From Nanobdellota archaeon (GTDB lineage: Archaea > Nanobdellota > Nanobdellia > SCGC-AAA011-G17 > ARS1403): a DNA stretch of 42,124 nt. The position numbers and the translations under genes were made by a program. Every line of letters begins with the position of its first letter. The stretch's first letter is position 1. The notes under the pieces were generated by a model. It saw only the letters and a program-made list of their open reading frames with translations, did not search any database and had not been told where the DNA came from. This document shows positions 30,142 through 37,986 of this stretch, one piece after another. The stretch is from the NCBI GenBank assembly GCA_002687825.1, contig NZBI01000022.1, positions 1 to 42,124 of the forward strand, in the 5' to 3' direction.

Positions 30142-31319
30142 ATATCTTCAAATAAATAAACTTCATCATTAACTCTAACTTTAGAGTCTAATTTAACTCC
30201 AACTAAGCCTTTTTTGATTTCTTTTACTTTTTTATGTTCTACTTCTAAACCTAGAGCTGTAGTTTCTATTGTTCCAGTTTTGTTTCCAATTATTAGTAAA
30301 GAATCTTTTAGTTTAATTGGATTAGCCTGCACATTAAAGACAGCTACTTTTTGCTTATCATAATAATTTTCAATTTTTCCAATAAATTTTTTGCTTTTTG
30401 TTGCTTTACTTCCGGTGTTGTTTGAAAAAGAATCTAAAGGTTTTCCGAAAAAGAATCCTTGATTAAACTCTCTATGGTAAACTGTTTTTAATTTTTTCAT
30501 TAACTTTTCTTTTAATTTATCATCTAACTTATTTTCATAATAAGAATCAATTGCTTCTCTATAAGCTTCTGTAACTGCTTTGATATATTCTGGTTTTTTG
30601 TTTCTACCTTCTATTTTAAAGGAATCAATTCCTGCTTCGATTAATTTTTCAATGAATGGCAATGTGCATAAATCCTTAGCGTTTAGAATGTAATTGTCAC
30701 CTAAGATCATTTCTTCTCCCCCTTCTTGTTTATCTTTAATTGTATATTCTCTTCTGCAATTATTAAGGCATTGTCCTCGGTTAGCTGATTTTTTGAATAG
30801 ATCTTGAGAAATGAAGCATCTGCCAGAAACGGCCATACACATACTTCCATGGATAAAAACTTCTACAGGAATATCTGCACGTTCTTTTACTTTTTTTATT
30901 TGTTCTAAAGTTAATTCACGAGCTAAAACTATTTTCTTTGCTCCTAATTCTTTGTAAAATTTAGCGGATTCTGAGTTTGAGATAGAAGCTTGGGTTGATA
31001 TAAAGAAAGGTAAATTGTTTTTTTTAAGTAGCTGAATTGTGGCTAAGTCCCAACAGATGTAAGCGTCGATATAATCTTTAGTTTTTTCAATGACATTTTT
31101 TAAATTTTCTAATTGAACATCATAGTAAATTGAATTTAGAGTTAAATATTTTTTAATTTTGTATTTTTTTAAATTAGGTAAGTCTGAGATTTGAATATTT
31201 GATGTACGCATGTTTGAATTTAATTTTAACCCAAAATATACTGCATCTGCTCCTGCATCTATTGCGGTTTTCAAAGTAGCTAAACTATTTGCAGGCACTA
31301 ATAATTCTGGTTTTTTCAT
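30138..31319 (-). CDS. U32 family protein (RlhA/TrhP-type hydroxylation enzyme)
   Basis: 393 residues. A TIM-barrel start (PELLVPANSLATLKTAIDAGADAVYFGL) and the family signature EVFIHGSMCMAVSGRCFISQ (about 154-173) with the conserved Cys set continuing in GQCLNNCRREY, which can bind a metal or Fe-S cluster. U32 proteins such as RlhA and TrhP hydroxylate 23S rRNA or tRNA wobble uridines; once called peptidases, they are now seen as RNA modifiers. Here it fits the other RNA genes of the window. A C-terminal beta domain (ENYYDKQKVAVFNVQANPIKLKDSL) is present, as in longer members. It shares its TATA box with the 31371 gene. Confidence 0.87.
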   Translation of the reverse strand: MKKPELLVPANSLATLKTAIDAGADAVYFGLKLNSNMRTSNIQISDLPNLKKYKIKKYLTLNSIYYDVQLENLKNVIEKTKDYIDAYICWDLATIQLLKKNNLPFFISTQASISNSESAKFYKELGAKKIVLARELTLEQIKKVKERADIPVEVFIHGSMCMAVSGRCFISQDLFKKSANRGQCLNNCRREYTIKDKQEGGEEMILGDNYILNAKDLCTLPFIEKLIEAGIDSFKIEGRNKKPEYIKAVTEAYREAIDSYYENKLDDKLKEKLMKKLKTVYHREFNQGFFFGKPLDSFSNNTGSKATKSKKFIGKIENYYDKQKVAVFNVQANPIKLKDSLLIIGNKTGTIETTALGLEVEHKKVKEIKKGLVGVKLDSKVRVNDEVYLFEDI

Positions 31320-31340
31320 TTTGTTTTTTATATTGATAAT

Positions 31341-31350
31341 GTTTATAAAT
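31341..31350. promoter_or_regulatory. Shared TATA box between U32 and coiled-coil genes
   Basis: GTTTATAAAT; its centre is 26 nt from both ATGs (31319 minus, 31371 plus). The spacer is 51 bp and holds no second candidate. Confidence 0.6.
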
Positions 31351-31370
31351 GCTGTTTTTATTAGGTTTTT

Positions 31371-31622
31371 ATGGCATTTAAGAATTTAAAAGAATTGGAT
31401 TTTAGTTTAAAGAAATCCTTTGGGAAAATAAAAAAAGATATTAATGCTTTAGAGGAAAGTACTAAGAATACTATGGATGATTTGAGTATTATAAGACAAA
31501 ATTTATTAGAATTTAATTCTTTAAGATTAAGATTGGAAGAAGTAGAGAAGAAATTAGGAACATATACTGAAGAGGATGATAAAAAAGGATTTTTTGCTAG
31601 AATTTTTAAAAAAGATCAATGA
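31371..31622 (+). CDS. Small coiled-coil protein
   Basis: 83 residues. A heptad-like run at about 14-58 (FGKIKKDINALEESTKNTMDDLSIIRQNLLEFNSLRLRLEEVEKKL), then an amphipathic basic end (GFFARIFKKDQ) that could touch membrane. No family recognised. Convergent overlap of 7 nt with the PHP gene. Confidence 0.6.
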   Translation: MAFKNLKELDFSLKKSFGKIKKDINALEESTKNTMDDLSIIRQNLLEFNSLRLRLEEVEKKLGTYTEEDDKKGFFARIFKKDQ

Positions 31623-32293
31623 TTTTTCTTGAATATTTTATAAAATATTTTCTTTGAAAAGATTTTTAAGGGAAGTGGATAAAACATAGAAAATGGTGCT
31701 GGTTTAGTTACTACTTTTATTTTATTTCTTTTTATTGCATTTATTACATCTTCTTTATTTTTTTTCGAATCTATTAAAGAATAAGTTAAACTAAAACATT
31801 TTAAATCATGGACATCTGAAGTGCCTACGATTGTTTTATTGTGTTTTTTTGCTATTTTAATTGCTTTTTTATTGAAATTAATATATTTTCTGTAGAAAAA
31901 ATGATGTTCTATTCCATGAAATAAGTCAATGTTTTCTAATAATTTTTCCTTTAGGGATTGTAATAGTGGAAGAAAAGGATGAGCTGCGATGATTAAAGCT
32001 TCTTCTGGAAGTTTTTTTAGATCTTCTATTTTATTTAATTCTGGCAATTCTGTTAAACCTAAAATTAATACGTGGCTTTTTTCTATTGTTTTTTCTATTC
32101 CTGGAATTAGTAGAATATCTTTACTTTTTGCGTATTCTTGAATTTCTTGTGGATAGAATAATATATCATGAAATGTGAAAGCTATGACATCAAAATTTAA
32201 TTCTGAAGCTTTATCTATTACATCCTTTGCTGTATATCCCCCTCTATCTCGAGGATCTTCATGGGAATGTATGTGTAGTTGAGCTTTTAGCAT
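31616..32293 (-). CDS. PHP-domain phosphoesterase
   Basis: 225 residues. Metal motifs HIHSHEDP (7-14), Glu in PGIEKT, AAHPFLP and GTSDVHD in PHP order, enough for a three-metal site. The family includes histidinol phosphatases and nucleotide or DNA-end phosphoesterases; the substrate is unknown. The C-terminus is basic and aromatic (PLPLKIFSKKIFYKIFKKNH) and may bind membrane. Leaderless promoter. Confidence 0.85.
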   Translation of the reverse strand: MLKAQLHIHSHEDPRDRGGYTAKDVIDKASELNFDVIAFTFHDILFYPQEIQEYAKSKDILLIPGIEKTIEKSHVLILGLTELPELNKIEDLKKLPEEALIIAAHPFLPLLQSLKEKLLENIDLFHGIEHHFFYRKYINFNKKAIKIAKKHNKTIVGTSDVHDLKCFSLTYSLIDSKKNKEDVINAIKRNKIKVVTKPAPFSMFYPLPLKIFSKKIFYKIFKKNH

Positions 32294-32314
32294 TTTTATG
32301 GGGAATTAGGAGGA

Positions 32315-32323
32315 ATTTATAAA
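32315..32323 (-). promoter_or_regulatory. TATA box, leaderless promoter of the PHP gene
   Basis: GTTTATAAAT-type element on the minus strand, centre 26 nt before the ATG at 32293. Confidence 0.5.
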
Positions 32324-32389
32324 CTTATTTGAAAAGTTTGTAAAATTTCTTAAAAAATTAGATTAGAATTATTAGTTACTAAGGAATGG

Positions 32390-32599
32390 TTATTTCTTAA
32401 GGTTATGGGGAATGTTAGTTTTTTTAAATTCTACTGCCAACCATATTATTCCTATTGTGATAATCGCCCATGGCCAGAAGATTGGATTTTGAGTTTCAAA
32501 TTGGGTTGATAAGAGATAAAACCCTAAAATCATAACTAAAATTGGTATAATATATTTGATTGAAAAGCTCCAATTGATTTTGTTAACTTTTAATGACAT
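32390..32599 (-). CDS. Small two-helix membrane protein
   Basis: 69 residues with two hydrophobic segments (SIKYIIPILVMILGFYLL and IFWPWAIITIGIIWLAVEF) and charged ends, so both ends are probably cytosolic. No family recognised. It follows rlmE after 12 nt, but a TATA-like ATTTAAAG inside the rlmE end, about 26 nt before the ATG, allows its own start. Confidence 0.6.
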   Translation of the reverse strand: MSLKVNKINWSFSIKYIIPILVMILGFYLLSTQFETQNPIFWPWAIITIGIIWLAVEFKKTNIPHNLKK

Positions 32600-32611
32600 T
32601 ATATTTTTAAA

Positions 32612-33178
32612 TTATTCTTTCTTTAAATAATTTTTCGCTACTATATAAATTTCTTTAGAAGCTTTTCTTGTACTTTTAGGTTTGTAAGATTTACAAAATT
32701 CAAAACTTTTTTTAATAATTTTTAATAATTCTTCAAATTCTTCTCCTTGGAATACTTTGACTAAGAAATTTCCTTTTGGTTTTAATACTTTTTTTGCTAT
32801 TTCAAACGCCTTTTCACTCAATTTTAAACTTTGAAATGAATCTAAATCTTTATTTCCTGAAGTTGGGGGAGCTAGGTCAGAGATAACAATATCAAAGTTT
32901 CTTAATTTTTTGTAATCTAATTTGTTTATATCTTCTCTGATGAAAGTAAATTTATCATCTTTTATGGTAACATTTTTCAAGTCAATTCCAACTATTTCTT
33001 TTGCGTTTAATTTTAGACAAGCTTGAACCCAAGAACCTGGACTGCAACCTAGGTCTAAAACTTTTGAATTAGAATTAATTAAAGTATATTTTTTATTTAT
33101 TTCTAATAATTTATAGACGCTTCTAGCTAAATAACCTTCAGATTTTGCTTTTTTGAAATAGAAATCTTTACGATCCAT
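32612..33178 (-). CDS. rlmE: 23S rRNA 2'-O-methyltransferase RlmE (FtsJ family)
   Basis: 188 residues. SARVYKLLEI-like start (ARSVYKLLEI), SAM loop VLDLGCSPGSWVQ (40-52), ISDLAPPTSG (99-108). The K-D-K-E catalytic tetrad is visible as K23, D101, K141, E176. RlmE methylates the 2'-OH of U2552 in the ribosomal A loop, here of the 23S rRNA encoded at the end of this window. Length is typical. Its ATG overlaps the upstream 33168 gene by 11 nt, so the two are coupled. Confidence 0.93.
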   Translation of the reverse strand: MDRKDFYFKKAKSEGYLARSVYKLLEINKKYTLINSNSKVLDLGCSPGSWVQACLKLNAKEIVGIDLKNVTIKDDKFTFIREDINKLDYKKLRNFDIVISDLAPPTSGNKDLDSFQSLKLSEKAFEIAKKVLKPKGNFLVKVFQGEEFEELLKIIKKSFEFCKSYKPKSTRKASKEIYIVAKNYLKKE

Positions 33179-33425
33179 TTTTATCTAAATCTAGTTTAGA
33201 TAATTGACTATATAAAACCATCACGCTAGTGTGAAATTCTTGGTTTGTTGGATCTAAAATTCCGCCCTTTACTATTTTTTCTAATTTTTCTATACCTGCT
33301 TTAATATTATCTTCTTGAATTTGGCCTTTGTAACTTCTTAAGGTTGTTAGAACGTCTTCTCCTTTCTTTCCATTAGGATGATAGAGAGAAAATACATAAT
33401 CCGCCATTTCGGCAATAGAAACCAT
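33168..33425 (-). CDS. Unknown 85-residue protein coupled to rlmE
   Basis: MVSIAEMADYVFSLYHPNGKKGEDVLTTLRSYKGQIQEDNIKAGIEKLEKIV...: helical, soluble, without Cys. No family recognised. Overlaps the rlmE start by 11 nt and carries the operon promoter, so it may assist the methyltransferase or ribosome assembly. Confidence 0.65.
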   Translation of the reverse strand: MVSIAEMADYVFSLYHPNGKKGEDVLTTLRSYKGQIQEDNIKAGIEKLEKIVKGGILDPTNQEFHTSVMVLYSQLSKLDLDKNGS

Positions 33426-33445
33426 ATATTTTAGAGAACTTGATT

Positions 33446-33456
33446 ATTTTTATAGT
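33446..33456 (-). promoter_or_regulatory. TATA box, leaderless promoter of the rlmE operon
   Basis: ACTATAAAAATA-type element on the minus strand, centre about 25 nt before the ATG at 33425. Confidence 0.5.
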
Positions 33457-33478
33457 TTTAGATGTTATAAATCAATAG

Positions 33479-33487
33479 TTATATAAG
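33479..33487 (+). promoter_or_regulatory. TATA box, leaderless promoter of the cupredoxin-like gene
   Basis: TTATATAAG, centre 27 nt before the ATG at 33510. Confidence 0.5.
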
Positions 33488-33509
33488 TTTAAAAGTTAAA
33501 GTAAAGTAA

Positions 33510-33941
33510 ATGGTAAAAAAGAGGCATAGTGATGATTTAGATTTTGTTTCCAATTTAGAGAAAAGAGATTTAGTTATTGTTAGTGTTTTGGTTATTGCTT
33601 CTGCTTTGGTTATGGTTGGATTAGATCAAACGGCTTTTACTATTAAGGAAAATGAAATTAATGAAATTACGATTTTTGCTGAGAAATGGAGATTTTTACC
33701 TAATGAAATTAAAGTTAGACAAAATGAAAATGTTAGACTGAAATTGGTGACTGGTGAAGAAGATCAAGAATTTGGTTTTAAGATAAGTAGATATATGTAT
33801 GATGAAAATATTGTTATTAAACCTAATGAAGCTACGTATTATGATTTTAAAGCTCATACTAAAGGGGATTTTGTTTTTAGATGTGAAGAGCCTTGCGGAT
33901 TTGGGAAGAATTTAATGGAAGGGAGATTGGTAGTAGAATAG
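33510..33941 (+). CDS. Membrane-anchored cupredoxin-like protein (cytochrome oxidase subunit II-like), His ligands lost
   Basis: 143 residues. One N-terminal membrane helix (about 20-38, DLVIVSVLVIASALVMVGL), then a cupredoxin sandwich outside (ITIFAEKWRFLPNEIKVRQNENVRLKL). The C-terminal FRCEEPCGFGKNLMEG aligns with the CuA loop C-x3-C-x3-H-x2-M: Cys 125, Cys 129 and Met 136 are kept, but the His is Lys 133. The other CuA His (HSFxI in COX II) is Phe 88 in FGFKI. So a normal CuA site cannot form; the two Cys could make a disulfide or bind another metal. No other oxidase genes lie nearby. Confidence 0.75.
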   Translation: MVKKRHSDDLDFVSNLEKRDLVIVSVLVIASALVMVGLDQTAFTIKENEINEITIFAEKWRFLPNEIKVRQNENVRLKLVTGEEDQEFGFKISRYMYDENIVIKPNEATYYDFKAHTKGDFVFRCEEPCGFGKNLMEGRLVVE

Positions 33942-33972
33942 AACCTTTTTAGGAAAAACGTTCACGAAAAAG
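33941..33972 (+). repeat. Dispersed A-rich intergenic repeat, copy E1
   Basis: GAACCTTTTTAGG, then AAAAACGTTCACGAAAAAG. It aligns with the reverse complement of the repeat at 39482-39515. Its CCTTTTTAGG also stands at TATA distance (about 29 nt) from the ATG at 33978. Confidence 0.6.
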
Positions 33973-33977
33973 AAAAA

Positions 33978-34220
33978 ATGAAGAAACTAAATGAAAAAGC
34001 TTTAGGATTGAGTTTAGGAATTACTTTTGGAGCTGGAATGCTAATTACCGGGTTAATTTCTTTAACTGGATATGGGGTTGAGATTGTTAATTTAATTGGA
34101 ACTGTTTACAAAGGGTTTAAACCTAGTATTTTAGGAAGTTTGATTGGAGGAGTTTATGGATTTATAGATGGATTTATTGGTGGTTATTTAATTTCTTGGT
34201 TGTATAATTATTTTAGTTGA
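33978..34220 (+). CDS. Small Gly-rich membrane protein of the 'phage holin-like' archaeal/bacterial family
   Basis: 80 residues, two hydrophobic segments (LGLSLGITFGAGMLITGLISL; ILGSLIGGVYGFIDGFIGGYLISWLYNYF). It matches the small proteins often labelled 'bacteriophage holin' (LGSIIGAIWGFVDGFIGG), which are common in genomes without prophages, so a lytic role is not implied. Likely a helix-packing membrane protein; function unknown. Confidence 0.65.
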   Translation: MKKLNEKALGLSLGITFGAGMLITGLISLTGYGVEIVNLIGTVYKGFKPSILGSLIGGVYGFIDGFIGGYLISWLYNYFS

Positions 34221-34250
34221 ATCTTTTTAAGAAAAACCTTCACTAAAAAA
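34219..34250 (+). repeat. Dispersed A-rich intergenic repeat, copy E2
   Basis: GAATCTTTTTAAG then AAAAACCTTCACTAAAAAA, beginning at the stop of the 33978 gene. Same pattern as E1 with CCTTCAC in place of CGTTCAC. Confidence 0.6.
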
Positions 34251-34260
34251 TAAAGAAACA

Positions 34261-34270
34261 TTTATATTTT
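34261..34270 (+). promoter_or_regulatory. TATA box, leaderless promoter of the ZIP-like gene
   Basis: TTTATATTTT, centre 26 nt before the ATG at 34291. Confidence 0.5.
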
Positions 34271-34290
34271 CTAAAAGATAATTTGTAAAG

Positions 34291-34995
34291 ATGGTATTAG
34301 CGTTTGTGTTAGCTGGAATTATAGCATTGGCTAATTATTTAAGTGGAATGTTTTCAATTGAGGGTTCTGAGTATAAACCGAGCATAATTTCTTTTGTCGC
34401 TGGCATTTCAGTAGCTTATGTTTTTTTACATTTATTGCCAGGTGTTTATGAAGGAGTTAATAGTTTTAATAGATCTTTGTTTGTTTTTGTTTTGATTGGT
34501 TTTGTTGTGTTTCATGTTGTTGAGAGATTTATTTATAGATTTGTTGGAGAAGGAAAGATTTCTGAAGATTTGAAATTAAACCATTCTTTATGGTTGTTGT
34601 TATATGATTTCATTATTGGGATTGTGTTAGTTCAATTTTTTAGGATTGGTAATATAGAAGGATTTTTGTTTTTTGTTCCTGTATTTTTTCATGCGGCTTT
34701 GAGTAACTTATCTTTGCATAAAATACACGGATTTAATTTTAGGAAAAAACCAGAAGTTAAGAATGAATTGGTTAGGATTTTTTTAGCTGGTGGAAGCATT
34801 TATGGAGCTATAGTTGCTATACTTTATAATCTTAGTTCTAAAACTACATTTATCTTAACAGGGTTAGTTGCTGGTATATTGTTGTATATTGTTATTAGGG
34901 AAATGATTCCTAAGTATAAAGAAGGAAATCCTTTTTGGTTTGTAGTTGGAGTTTTTGTTTATTCCATATTGATATTTTTGATATGGAGTATTTAA
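34291..34995 (+). CDS. ZIP-like polytopic membrane protein
   Basis: 234 residues, about seven or eight membrane helices. IISFVAGISVAYVFLHLLPGVYEG resembles ZIP helix 2 (SFAAG...HLLPE), and FFVPVFFHAALSNLSLHKIHGF and LVAGILLYIVIREMIP resemble the later ZIP helices (ASG.FLY.A..ELIP). The ZIP metal pair HxxxE is only partly kept, so zinc or manganese transport is possible but not assured. Alone in its own leaderless unit. Confidence 0.55.
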   Translation: MVLAFVLAGIIALANYLSGMFSIEGSEYKPSIISFVAGISVAYVFLHLLPGVYEGVNSFNRSLFVFVLIGFVVFHVVERFIYRFVGEGKISEDLKLNHSLWLLLYDFIIGIVLVQFFRIGNIEGFLFFVPVFFHAALSNLSLHKIHGFNFRKKPEVKNELVRIFLAGGSIYGAIVAILYNLSSKTTFILTGLVAGILLYIVIREMIPKYKEGNPFWFVVGVFVYSILIFLIWSI

Positions 34996-35019
34996 TATAA
35001 CTATAGATAAATAAAAACC

Positions 35020-35029
35020 TTTTTAAGGA
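35020..35029 (+). promoter_or_regulatory. TATA box, leaderless promoter of the B12-binding radical SAM gene
   Basis: CTTTTTAAGG-type element, centre about 29 nt before the ATG at 35053. Confidence 0.45.
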
Positions 35030-35052
35030 TTCCAAATTTTGGTTTATTAACA

Positions 35053-36450
35053 ATGGTTAAAGTATTATTGGTAAATCCTTCTTTAGAAGATGTTTATGAA
35101 GGAACAAAAATAGAAGAGGCAGTTCCTCATTATCCTCCGTTGAATCTTTTGACGATTGCGGGATCTTTAATTCGTGATGGTCATGAAGCGGATTTAATAG
35201 ATTTTGACTTATTGGGTGCTAAAAATCAAAATGAGATTCTTAGGAAGAAACTAGAAGAAGTAAAACCTCAAATGGTTGGTCTTAGTTTTGGTTCTCCTAC
35301 CTATAATCAATGTAAAAATATGGCTAAAGTTGTTAAAGAATTTGATAAAAATATTTTAGTTATTGCTGGAGGAAGCCATCCTAGTGCAGATCCTAAGGGT
35401 GTTTTGAAAAACCCAGAAATAGATATTACTATATGTGGAGAAGGTGATTTTTCTATTTTGGAAATTTGTAATTCTAAAGATTATAGTAAGATATTGGGAA
35501 TAGGATTTAAAAAAAATAAAAAAGAAATTTTTACTCCAACTAGGCCGTTTCTTAAGGATTTAGATGAGTTACCAATGCCCGCGTTTGAGCTTGTTGATAT
35601 CCATAAATACAAAATGCCAGCTGCTTTTTCTAGGAAGAGGCCGACTGTAATGATTGAGACTAGTAGGGGTTGTGCATGGGGATGCACTTATTGTACTAAA
35701 GCTGTTTTTGGTAGGAATTTTAGATATAAATCTCCGAAAAGAGTTGTTGAAGAATTTAAATATATGAAAAAATTAGGATATAAAGAAATTCATATAATCG
35801 ATGATATGTTTACTACAAGTAAAGAAAGAGTTAAAGAGATCTGTAGATTGTTAAAAGAAGAGAATGTTGGACTTTCATGGGCATGCTCTAATGGAATTAG
35901 GGTTGATAAATTAGATGAGGAACTTGCTCAACTTATGTATGATACTGGATGTTATAGAGCCTCTTTTGGTGTTGAATCTGGAAATCAGGAAATTTTGGAT
36001 GGTATAGAGAAACAGCAAACATTGGAACAAGTTCGTAATGCTTTTAGAATTTGTAATAAAGTTGGTATGGAAACTACCGCATATTTGATTTTGGGATTAC
36101 CTGGAGATACTGAAGAGACTATGAGACAAACTATAGATTTTGCAAAAGAAATAAAACCTTCAATTGTAAAATTTGATATTTTGGTTCCTTTACCTTCTAC
36201 TCCTCTGTATGAAAAATGGAAAGGGAAATACTTTAAGGAAGAGGATTGGGACAATTTTAATTTTCACAATGCAAAGAATCTTTACAAACATCCAAATCTT
36301 TCATGGGAAACTCTTGAAAAATATTACAATAGGGCTTATTTTGAGTTTTATTTTAGACCTTCATATATGGTAAATCGTTTTTTTGATAGTTTGAAAAAAG
36401 GAAAATTGTTGATTGATTTGAAATTATTATTGAAAACTAAATGGAATTAG
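35053..36450 (+). CDS. B12-binding-domain radical SAM enzyme
   Basis: 465 residues. A Rossmann-like N-terminal domain (1-145; VLLVNPSLED, YPPLNLLTIAGSLIRDGHE, VIAGGSHPSADP, GEGD) of the cobalamin-binding type. The radical SAM barrel has C-x3-C-x2-C at Cys 207, 211, 214 (ETSRGCAWGCTYC), IDDMFTTS, FGVESGNQEILDGI and YLILGLPGDTEETM. This class makes C-methylations, cyclisations or lipid and hopanoid/tetrapyrrole changes; the substrate cannot be told. The usual base-off DxHxxG is not evident, so cobalamin binding is uncertain. Convergent 4-nt overlap with the nuclease gene. Confidence 0.85.
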   Translation: MVKVLLVNPSLEDVYEGTKIEEAVPHYPPLNLLTIAGSLIRDGHEADLIDFDLLGAKNQNEILRKKLEEVKPQMVGLSFGSPTYNQCKNMAKVVKEFDKNILVIAGGSHPSADPKGVLKNPEIDITICGEGDFSILEICNSKDYSKILGIGFKKNKKEIFTPTRPFLKDLDELPMPAFELVDIHKYKMPAAFSRKRPTVMIETSRGCAWGCTYCTKAVFGRNFRYKSPKRVVEEFKYMKKLGYKEIHIIDDMFTTSKERVKEICRLLKEENVGLSWACSNGIRVDKLDEELAQLMYDTGCYRASFGVESGNQEILDGIEKQQTLEQVRNAFRICNKVGMETTAYLILGLPGDTEETMRQTIDFAKEIKPSIVKFDILVPLPSTPLYEKWKGKYFKEEDWDNFNFHNAKNLYKHPNLSWETLEKYYNRAYFEFYFRPSYMVNRFFDSLKKGKLLIDLKLLLKTKWN

Positions 36451-37022
36451 CATCCTGAGAATTCTTTATCTGGAGTTGTTTTATGGCAAATTTTGTTTTC
36501 TTGTTTAATTTTTTTAGCGTATTTGCAATTTGGAGTGTGATATTTTTCTGAATTTTTTGAGGAAACAAATAGACAATCTTGTTTTTCGCAAGACCAAACT
36601 CCTAAGTTGTTTTTGATAGCTATAGCTTCTAATTTTTTTAGTTCGGGATATCTTTTAGTGTCTGCTTTATATTTATCGTAGACTTTAGCGTAACCTTCTT
36701 TTACTAAAATGTCATTTGCTATTTGATCATTAATATGAATATATCTTAGTTTTCTTCCATATTTTCCTTCATCACTGCGATCTTTTTCTAAAAATACTTG
36801 TTTGTTTAAAACTAATGAAGATAGGAAATCTTTAGCTTCTTGATAATAACATTCACCAGTTTCTGGAGTGTTAATTCCCGAAAATCTAACTCTATCTCCA
36901 TTAGATAAATCTAAAGTGTCTCCGTCTACAACTTTTGTAACTGTGAAAGGACCTTCTAGTGTAGCGTTTCCTGTTATAGAACAGCCTGTTAAAAAAATTA
37001 AAGTTAAGATTAGAAATTTCAT
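36447..37022 (-). CDS. Thermonuclease-family (SNase) lipoprotein with C-terminal Cys/His zinc-like domain
   Basis: 191 residues. Lipobox LTGC (Cys 14). SNase core: VVDGDTLDL (31-39, Asp 33), R46 and GINTPETGE (49-57) and GKYGRKL (R90), corresponding to Asp21, Arg35, Glu43 and Arg87 of the staphylococcal enzyme; the Asp40 place holds Asn 51. After the core, SSKNSEKYHTPNCKYAKKI...ENKICHK resembles the metal-binding domain of Ada-type proteins. Expected to degrade DNA or RNA outside the cell, possibly for nucleotide salvage by a host-dependent archaeon. Confidence 0.88.
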   Translation of the reverse strand: MKFLILTLIFLTGCSITGNATLEGPFTVTKVVDGDTLDLSNGDRVRFSGINTPETGECYYQEAKDFLSSLVLNKQVFLEKDRSDEGKYGRKLRYIHINDQIANDILVKEGYAKVYDKYKADTKRYPELKKLEAIAIKNNLGVWSCEKQDCLFVSSKNSEKYHTPNCKYAKKIKQENKICHKTTPDKEFSGC

Positions 37023-37034
37023 TGTGATAAATAA

Positions 37035-37046
37035 AGTTTTTATATT
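37035..37046. promoter_or_regulatory. TATA-like element between the nuclease and the 37071 gene, possibly shared
   Basis: GTTTTTATATTA stands about 29 nt before the ATG at 37071 (plus) and about 20-24 nt before the ATG at 37022 (minus). The spacer is only 48 bp, so sharing is likely, though less symmetric than at 12527 and 31341. Confidence 0.4.
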
Positions 37047-37070
37047 ATTAAATGTTGTTAAAGTCTAAGT

Positions 37071-37944
37071 ATGAGTATAAAAAGAGGAATGATCTTGATA
37101 GTGTTTTTGTTAGTTGTACCTTTAGTTAGTTCTCAGTTTGATGATCTTGGCTGTGGAGATGTGGAATTAGGGGAATGTAGTGGTGGAGAGTTGTGCGCTA
37201 TTGATGAGAATTTAATTCAGAATAATGAAGTTAGTTTGAATGCTGAGAAAGAATATTTGTTTTTTGGAGAAGTATGTACTGATTCTGTTATAAATTTTTG
37301 GGATAAAGGTATTAATCTAGAAATAACTAATGAAAAATTTGTTGCACAATTTAATGGAACTAGTTATAATGGAAGAGTAAGTTTTCCTTGTAGTAGGAGC
37401 TATTTGGGAGAGGTTTCTTTGGATTTTGAATTGTATGAAGATGATTATTGTACTCTGGATGAGTTTTCTAGTTATGCTCAAAGATACTTAGAAGCTGATG
37501 AAGATGAGAGAGAAGAATTAAGGGAAGAGATGAGAGAGTTATTTGGGACGGAAAGTAGTTTCTTTCAAAGTTTAACTGGAAATTTTTTAAGATTTATTAC
37601 TGGGAGTGTAGTAGAGGAAAATATTTGTAATGATTTTAGTGGTAATGGTGTTGTAGATTTTGATGATTTTTTTGTTTTTAATGATGTATTTGGTTTAAGT
37701 GAAGGTGATGAAGGTTTTGATACTAAATTTGATATATTGGATATTAGGAATTTTAATTGTTATAATTATATTTTTTATATTTAAGAACAAAGATAAATTT
37801 AAAAGAAAACCAATTTCAAACACAGAAAAACAATTAAAAAATTTCATAGAAAAAGCAGAAAACCAAGGACAAAGTAAAGAACAACTAAAACAAGGATTAA
37901 TTAAAAGCGGATGGCCTAGAAGATTGATTGATAAATATTTATAA
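37071..37944 (+). pseudogene. Secreted dockerin-like protein with its membrane anchor in another frame (probable frameshift)
   Basis: Frame 1 (37071-37784) encodes 237 residues: signal peptide 1-21 (GMILIVFLLVVPLVSS), a Cys-containing beta domain with likely disulfides, an acidic helix (DEDEREELREEMRELFG), and one dockerin-type repeat DFSGNGVVDFDDFFVFNDVFG (188-208). It then ends abruptly in NYIFYI. Frame 2 (open 37699-37944) encodes a membrane helix LIYWILGILIVIIIFFIFK, a basic stop-transfer and a tail ISNTEKQLKNFIEKAENQGQ...SGWPRRLIDKYL. Together they make a standard type I membrane protein; a +1 slip between 37699 and 37784 would join them. Whether it is a mutation, a sequencing error or a programmed slip is open. 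Two overlapping genes are the less likely reading. Confidence 0.6.
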
Positions 37945-37953
37945 AAATCGAAA

Positions 37954-37961
37954 GTTTTAAA
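37954..37961 (+). promoter_or_regulatory. TATA box of the vapBC operon
   Basis: GTTTTAAA, centre about 30 nt before the ATG at 37987. The region between, ATGTGTACATATATGTGTAT, is an ATGTGT-rich microsatellite-like run with three other ATGs. Confidence 0.45.
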
Positions 37962-37986
37962 TATGTGTACATATATGTGTATGTGT

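Noticed and set aside
33978-34220. Prophage remnant suggested by the holin-like protein
   Set aside because: No other phage gene nearby, and this family is widespread in genomes outside prophages.
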